NCBI RefSeq assembly: GCF_963675165.1
Contig: NC_087384.1
Span: 279,001 to 343,000 of the forward strand
Direction: 5' to 3'
Origin: Halichondria panicea
Lineage: Eukaryota > Porifera > Demospongiae > Suberitida > Halichondriidae
Length of the DNA stretch: 64,000 nt
Of this stretch, positions 57,133 to 64,000 are shown in pieces (within the stretch, counting starts at the first letter, position 1; each line of letters starts with the position of its first letter). The notes under the pieces were generated by a model. The model had not been told where the DNA came from and did not search any database. It worked only from the letters and a program-made list of their open reading frames with translations. Position numbers and translations under genes: made by a program.

Positions 57133-58928
57133 CTATGCAATAGTAGAGTCATTGATCGATCGTTTTGCAATAGAATATATATACTTCATTTCTTCTTTGA
57201 GACGTTTGTTTTCTTCCGTTAACTCCTCAACTTTCCTCTCAGCCTCGAGCCTTCTTTTCCTAGAATCCAGAAGGTGCTGCTCTAGACTATTCAACAGGTC
57301 TTCAGGGTCACTTGGTATGCTAACATTTTCTTCAATATCTTCATCTGTACTATCTTCATTCGTTTCGAAATTTTCGATATCAATGATGGGGACTTCTGGT
57401 TGGTCAGTTTCAACTGACGAGGCAGAGTTTTGCTGATCAACTGGAGGTAATCTGTGAGCAATGATGCAACACACATTAATATCTGTAAATTGATGGGCAT
57501 TACTTACATTGTGTACTGCTCAGGACATTTCTTCAGAAAAGCTGCCAAAATCTTTCTCATATTTACTGCCCTGCGCTCTAAGAAAAATTTATATGACAGA
57601 TTTTGCAAAATCTATATACTAGGCTCATACCAGACGAAGAAAACAGCACATCTTTTGGCCACCAACTTGGACAGTTCTCACTCTTATAGATTTCTTTGCT
57701 GTTGCCACCCTTCACATCTGCATTATTATCTATAGCTAGCTAGATCAGGTAGGAAATAGACTCAGAAGCTTACGGGTAGGGTTCACAATGTGTGAAATGG
57801 TGCTACGAAGAGCTATTCCAGTGTATTCATTAACATCAGAGCTTGGAAGAACTATCTTTGAGTCTGCCATTATCTTGGCTTTCTTTGTACCAATGAGTGA
57901 GTCTTTTAGTAGATTAGTTCTAACGGTCGAGGCAGAGTTTTGCTGATCAACTGGAGGCGATCTGTGAGCAATGATGCAACACACATTAATATGATGGGCA
58001 TTACTTACAATGTGTACTGCTCAGGACATTTCTCCAAGAAAGCTGCCAGTACTTTTGTCCGGTGTACAGCAATGATACCATTCGCGACGGCCTTGGGCCC
58101 TAAATAATAATTTAATGACATGTATGATAATATGCGTATATATATATATATACAACTACCTGTGTGCTTTTGACCACATACCTTTCAAAGGAGAAAATGC
58201 CACATCATTTGGCCACCAACTTGGACGATTGTCACTCGTGTAGACGGCATTGGCCTTCCGACGACCTACGACAAAACTTAAAAAATATTTTCAGCTTATG
58301 CAAAATAGAATCATACCTTCAGGGTTTACAATATGTGAAATAACTCTACAAACAGTGCTCATATAGTATTCCCTAGCATCAGAACTTGGAAGAACTATCT
58401 TTGCACCAACTGCAGGGTCTTCTGGTTGGTCAGTTTCAACTGTCGAGACAGAGTTTTGCTGATCAACTGGAGGTGATCTGTGAGCAATGATGCAACACAC
58501 ATTAATATCTGTAAGAGCGTGACTTTCCACACTTACATTATGTACTGGTCAGGACATTTCTCCAAAAAAGCTGCTAATACTTTTCTCCGTTTTATAGCAG
58601 TGATACCATTCGCGATAGCCTTGGGTCCTAAAACACAACAAAATATACGAACTACAATTCAAATTCTATTATAGACTGAGTGCTTCTGACCATACCATTC
58701 AATGGGGAAAACACCACATCTTTCGGCCACCAATTTGGACGATTGTCACTTGTGTAAAAGTATCTTGTTGTCTGACCTACACAGAAAACTTAAAAAGTCA
58801 ACATTTGGGTTGTAGATCAGAATCATACTTTTAGGGTTCACAATACGCGAAATTGTTGTCTGAAGAATGTTTGCAGAATATTCCTCAACATCAGAACTTG
58901 GAAGAACTATCTTTGAGCCTTGCATCAT
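57133..58928 (-). CDS. WWP-module coiled-coil protein A (intact, three modules)
   Basis: I read ten exons forming three tandem modules. Module 1: GSKIVLPSSDVEEYSANILQ, then TSDNRPNWWPKDVVFSP, then AIKRRKVLAAFLEKCPDQYI. Module 2 starts at KIVLPSSDAREYY, with NRPSWWPNDVAFSPL and HRTKVLAAFLEKCPEQYTL. Module 3 starts at KIVLPSSDVNEYTG, with CPSWWPKDVLFS and MRKILAAFLKKCPEQYTM. Linkers share SPPVDQQNS. The last exon (57133-57452) is an acidic stretch plus a coiled coil (LEAERKVEELTEENKRLKEE) ending NDSTIA. All frames and splice sites checked are open. The PxWWPxDV signature recalls the WWPEDIPW region of NRF1-type DNA-binding proteins, so a nuclear role is possible; this is a weak inference. Confidence 0.75.
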
Positions 58929-59989
58929 CTTATCTTCTACTTTTCAAAGCCATATGGATTTGGTACTAATCGTTACAGGGAAAAGCTTTGAATAGGCAAC
59001 AGCAAGCCTCACTTGATAGCTATAGCCACGGCAGTTAAAGTACTGCACAATTCAGCCCAGACCACCCTAGTGGCAGCAAATAAGCATACACACCAAGTTG
59101 AATACTGTAAAGAAATACTATACACAAAAGAAAGTGAACAAACTATCAAGTTCAATTTGTTGGTATGAGGGACTAAACTAGTGATGGAGTTGTGATCGTT
59201 TCACAATAGAACCTATACTCTTCATTTCTTCTTTGAGACGTTTGTTTTCTTCCGTCAGCTCCTCAACTTTCCTCTCAGCCTCGAGCCTTCTCTTCCTAGA
59301 ATCCAAAAGGTGCTGCTCTAGACTATTCAACAGGTCTTCAGGGTCAATTGGTATGCTAACATTTCCTTCAATATCTTCGTCTGTACTATCTTCATTCGTT
59401 TCGACATCAACAATGGTGTCTTCTGGTTGGTCAGTTTCAACGGTCGAGGGAGAGTTTCACTGATCAACTGGAGGTGATCTGTGAGCAACATACATTAATA
59501 TCTTTAAACAGATGGGCATTACTTACATTGTGTACTGGTCAGAACATTTCTTCAGAAAAGCTGTCAGTACTTTTCTCCTGCCTTTAGCTTTCATATCTGT
59601 AAAATAGAAAATGAACTTGAGGCAGTTCTATAGACCTCCCAGAGTCTCTATCTTGAGTCAATGTAGAATATTGTTTCTTCAGTAAAACAGTGATGTTTAA
59701 AAATGATATAAATACTCTACGTATAATTATACTGAATGCTGTGTATACCTTCCGCCCTAATGAATGGTACATCAGTCGGCCACCAGCTGGGACAATTAGC
59801 GTTGGAGTATATGAAGTTTCACCCTGCAAAAACATTCATGTTAGTGGTTTATAAGACAATACAAACGACTTGCTTTGGGGATTTAAATTCTTTCGAATTA
59901 GCCAAATGAGACTAGATTGAGAGTAGTCATTTGCACAAGAGCTGGGTAGGATAAGCTTTGGGCTTGCATGTTGTGCAGCAGTGCTGATT

Positions 59990-61751
<1,762 letters not shown>

Positions 61752-62383
61752 TATGTACTGGTCAGGACATTTCTCCAAAAAAATTGCTAATACTTTTCTC
61801 CGTTTTATAGCAGTGATACCATTCGCGATAGCCTTGGGCCCTAAAACACACAACAAAATACACCTTACATGTGAACTACAATTCTATTATAGACTGAGTG
61901 CTTCTGACCATATCATTCAATGGGGCACATCTTTCGGCCACCAATTTGGACGATTGTCACTTGTGTAAAAGTATCTTGTTGTCTGACCTACAAAAAACTT
62001 AAAAAGTCAACATTTGGGTTGTAGATCAGAATCATACTTTTAGGGTTCACAATACGCGAAATTGTTGTCTGAAGAATGTTTGCAGAGTATTCCTCAACAT
62101 CAGAACTTGGAAGAACTATCTTTGAGCCTTGTATCATCTTATCTTCTACTTTTCAAAGCCATATGGACTTGGTACTAATCGTTACAGGGAAAAGCTTTGA
62201 ATAGGCAACAGCAAGCCTCACTTGATAGCTAGCCATGGCAGTTAAAGACTGCACAATTCAGCCCAGACCACCCTAGTGGCAGCAAATAAGCATACACACC
62301 AAGTTGAATACTGTAAAGGAATACTATACACAAAAGAAAGTGAACAAACTATCAAGTTCAATTTGTTGGTATGAGGGACTAAA

Positions 62384-63617
62384 CTAGTGATGGAGTCGTG
62401 ATCGTTTCACAATAGAACCTATACTCTTCATTTCTTTTCTGAGACGTTTGTTTTCCGGCTTCCGTCAGCTCCTCAATTTCCTCTCAGCCTCGAGCCTTCT
62501 TTTCCTAGAATCCAGAAGGTGCTGCTCTAGACTATTTAACAGTCTTCAGGGTCAATTGGTATGCTAGCATTTTCTTCAATATCTTCATTTGGACTATCTT
62601 CATTCGTTTCGACGTCAACGATGGTGTCTTCTGGTTGGTCAGTTTCAACCGTCGAGGCAGAGTTTCAGGGTCTCTATCTTGAGTCAGTGTAGAATATTTG
62701 TACTCTTTAAGTAAAACAGTGTGACATTTTAACACATCAGTTATGTTATACTGTACCTACAAACAAACTGTACATTCCGCCCTAATGAATGTCCCATCAG
62801 TCGGTCACCAGCTGGGACAATTAGCACTGGAGTATATGAAGAAGTGTCGTCCTGCAAAAGAATTCTGTCAGTGGTTATAGGACAACACAAACAACTTAAG
62901 TTGGGGATTTAAAATTGTTTGAATTAGCAAAATGAGATGATGTTGATAATACAAGAGCTGGGTAGTTGGGCTTGCATGTTGTGCAGCAGTGCTGATTGTG
63001 GCTCCAACTGATTGAGTACGATTAGCTCCAGTAGGTGGTGTTTGGTTCATTCCTACAGGCTCTTCTTGATCACTTTCAGAGGAACTTTGTGGGCTGACTT
63101 CTCTTACTGGTTGCTTATCACCAACAAGTGGGGAAGAGGTGGGATTGAGTAGCCGTTTCCTGGGAGATCTGTGAGGAAAAGGGTATAATCAAATACATCA
63201 ATTTGCATAAAACTTACATTGTGTACTGCTCAGGACATTTCTCCAAGAAAGTTGCCAATACCTTTCTCTGTTGTACAGCAGTGATACCATTCATGACAGC
63301 CTTGGGTCCTAAAGAAAACAACAACACAATGTAATGACACGCGTGATAATGCATGCGTATCTACTGTTAGCCTTTGTGCTTCTGACCATATACCTTGCAA
63401 AGGGGAAAACACCACATCATTTGGCCATCAATTTTCTCACTCCTGTAGGCCGTCCTAGCTACCTACTAAAAATGTTCAGCTTATATCTGCAAAATATAAT
63501 CATACCTTTAGGGTTCACAATAAAAATTATGTGAAAATTAATGATGGTATAAACAGTGCTTATAATTATAATATTCCTCAACATCAGAGCTTGGAACTAT
63601 CTTTGAGCCTGGCATCA
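62384..63617 (-). pseudogene. WWP-module gene C, broken
   Basis: Exon 1 starts MMPGSKIVPSSDVEEYY (63617) but loses frame soon after. The second exon has a disrupted motif (TTGATGGCC in place of TGGTGGCCx). The third exon is good (RKVLATFLEKCPEQYTM, about 63220-63310). A linker exon (62870-63165) reads SPRKRLLNPTSSPLVGD. The next WWP exon reads SANCPSW then TGA where the second Trp is expected (about 62812). The AAFLKKC exon is deleted, and the coiled-coil exon has an insertion (CCGGC, about 62456) and small deletions. Confidence 0.7.
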
Positions 63618-63930
63618 TCTTGTTCAAGCCATGTGGACTTGGTATTAATTGTTATAGGGAAAAGATTTGACAACAAGAGAGGAGGATTCTCATTATTATG
63701 CCATATGGCCATAGGACTTTCCCTTATTGCAGCCATACTTCTTGTACCAGCCACACAATTTACATTGCACAAGTTGAATCATGAGTGAACGTACATGTAA
63801 CATAAGAATGACAGAAAAGATGAACACAATGAGAGATATAATTATAAATGAGATTATGAATACAATGACATCATACGAATCATAAACACAAATAACAATG
63901 GGGAGATAGCTACACATTAGTATAGAGTCA

Positions 63931-64000
63931 TTATTCATTGTTTCCCTTCATTTCTTTTCTGAGACGTTCGTTTTCTTTCGTCAGCTCCTCAACTTTCCTC
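63931..64000 (-). CDS. WWP-module gene D, C-terminal coiled-coil tail (partial at right edge)
   Basis: RKVEELTKENERLRKEMKGN then NE and a stop (63931-63933) match the last exon of gene A. The cluster therefore continues beyond the window. Confidence 0.75.
   Translation of the reverse strand, partial: RKVEELTKENERLRKEMKGNNE

Overview
The window looks like nuclear DNA from an early-branching animal, most likely a demosponge (Amphimedon-like). This is inferred from gene content and style: intron-dense but compact animal genes, an axonemal dynein, a PX/multi-SH3 scaffold, intergenic gaps of only about 180-270 bp, AT-rich introns full of short palindromic words (ATAATTATA, TACATGTA, ACGTACGT), and many small inverted-repeat elements. 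No species marker was identified, so the taxon is a hypothesis. Layout, left to right: two tandem M14 zinc carboxypeptidase genes on the minus strand (<1-1164 partial, 1388-3541 complete); GLOD4 on the plus strand (3765-5568); a very long minus-strand axonemal dynein heavy chain gene, DNAH10 type (5756-42073); an aspartyl/asparaginyl beta-hydroxylase-domain gene, plus (42257-43279, one exon); a TKS5-like PX + five-SH3 scaffold, minus (43554-50197); a rhomboid-family protein, minus (50847-52745); GPN3, plus (52966-55501); a one-exon DEDDh exonuclease, minus (55697-56830); and a cluster of minus-strand genes for an unrecognised 'WWP-module' coiled-coil family (57133-64000), with one intact member, two broken ones and a tail at the right edge. 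The dynein gene acts as a host. Its largest intron (21664-29369, about 7.7 kb) holds two tandem 3.3-kb units on the opposite strand. Each unit carries a 54-bp minisatellite with an E-box in nearly every repeat, a TATA-like promoter, and an intronless gene for a 159-aa secreted cysteine-rich peptide. The two peptides are almost identical in signal and pro regions but differ at 12 residues in the cysteine-rich part, with no synonymous change there. This suggests rapid diversification and is the most interesting signal in the window. Other dynein introns hold a tRNA-Ser(AGA), a duplicated tRNA-like repeat, several inverted-repeat elements (one nested in another) and simple repeats. In the right-hand cluster, a 1.75-kb fragment of the SH3/PX scaffold gene has been copied into one WWP-module gene. 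That gene and its neighbour also carry independent nonsense or frameshift lesions. The housekeeping genes (GLOD4, GPN3, rhomboid, beta-hydroxylase, exonuclease) show no functional link to each other; their closeness reflects compactness, with probable shared promoters at 3542-3764, 42074-42256 and 52746-52965.
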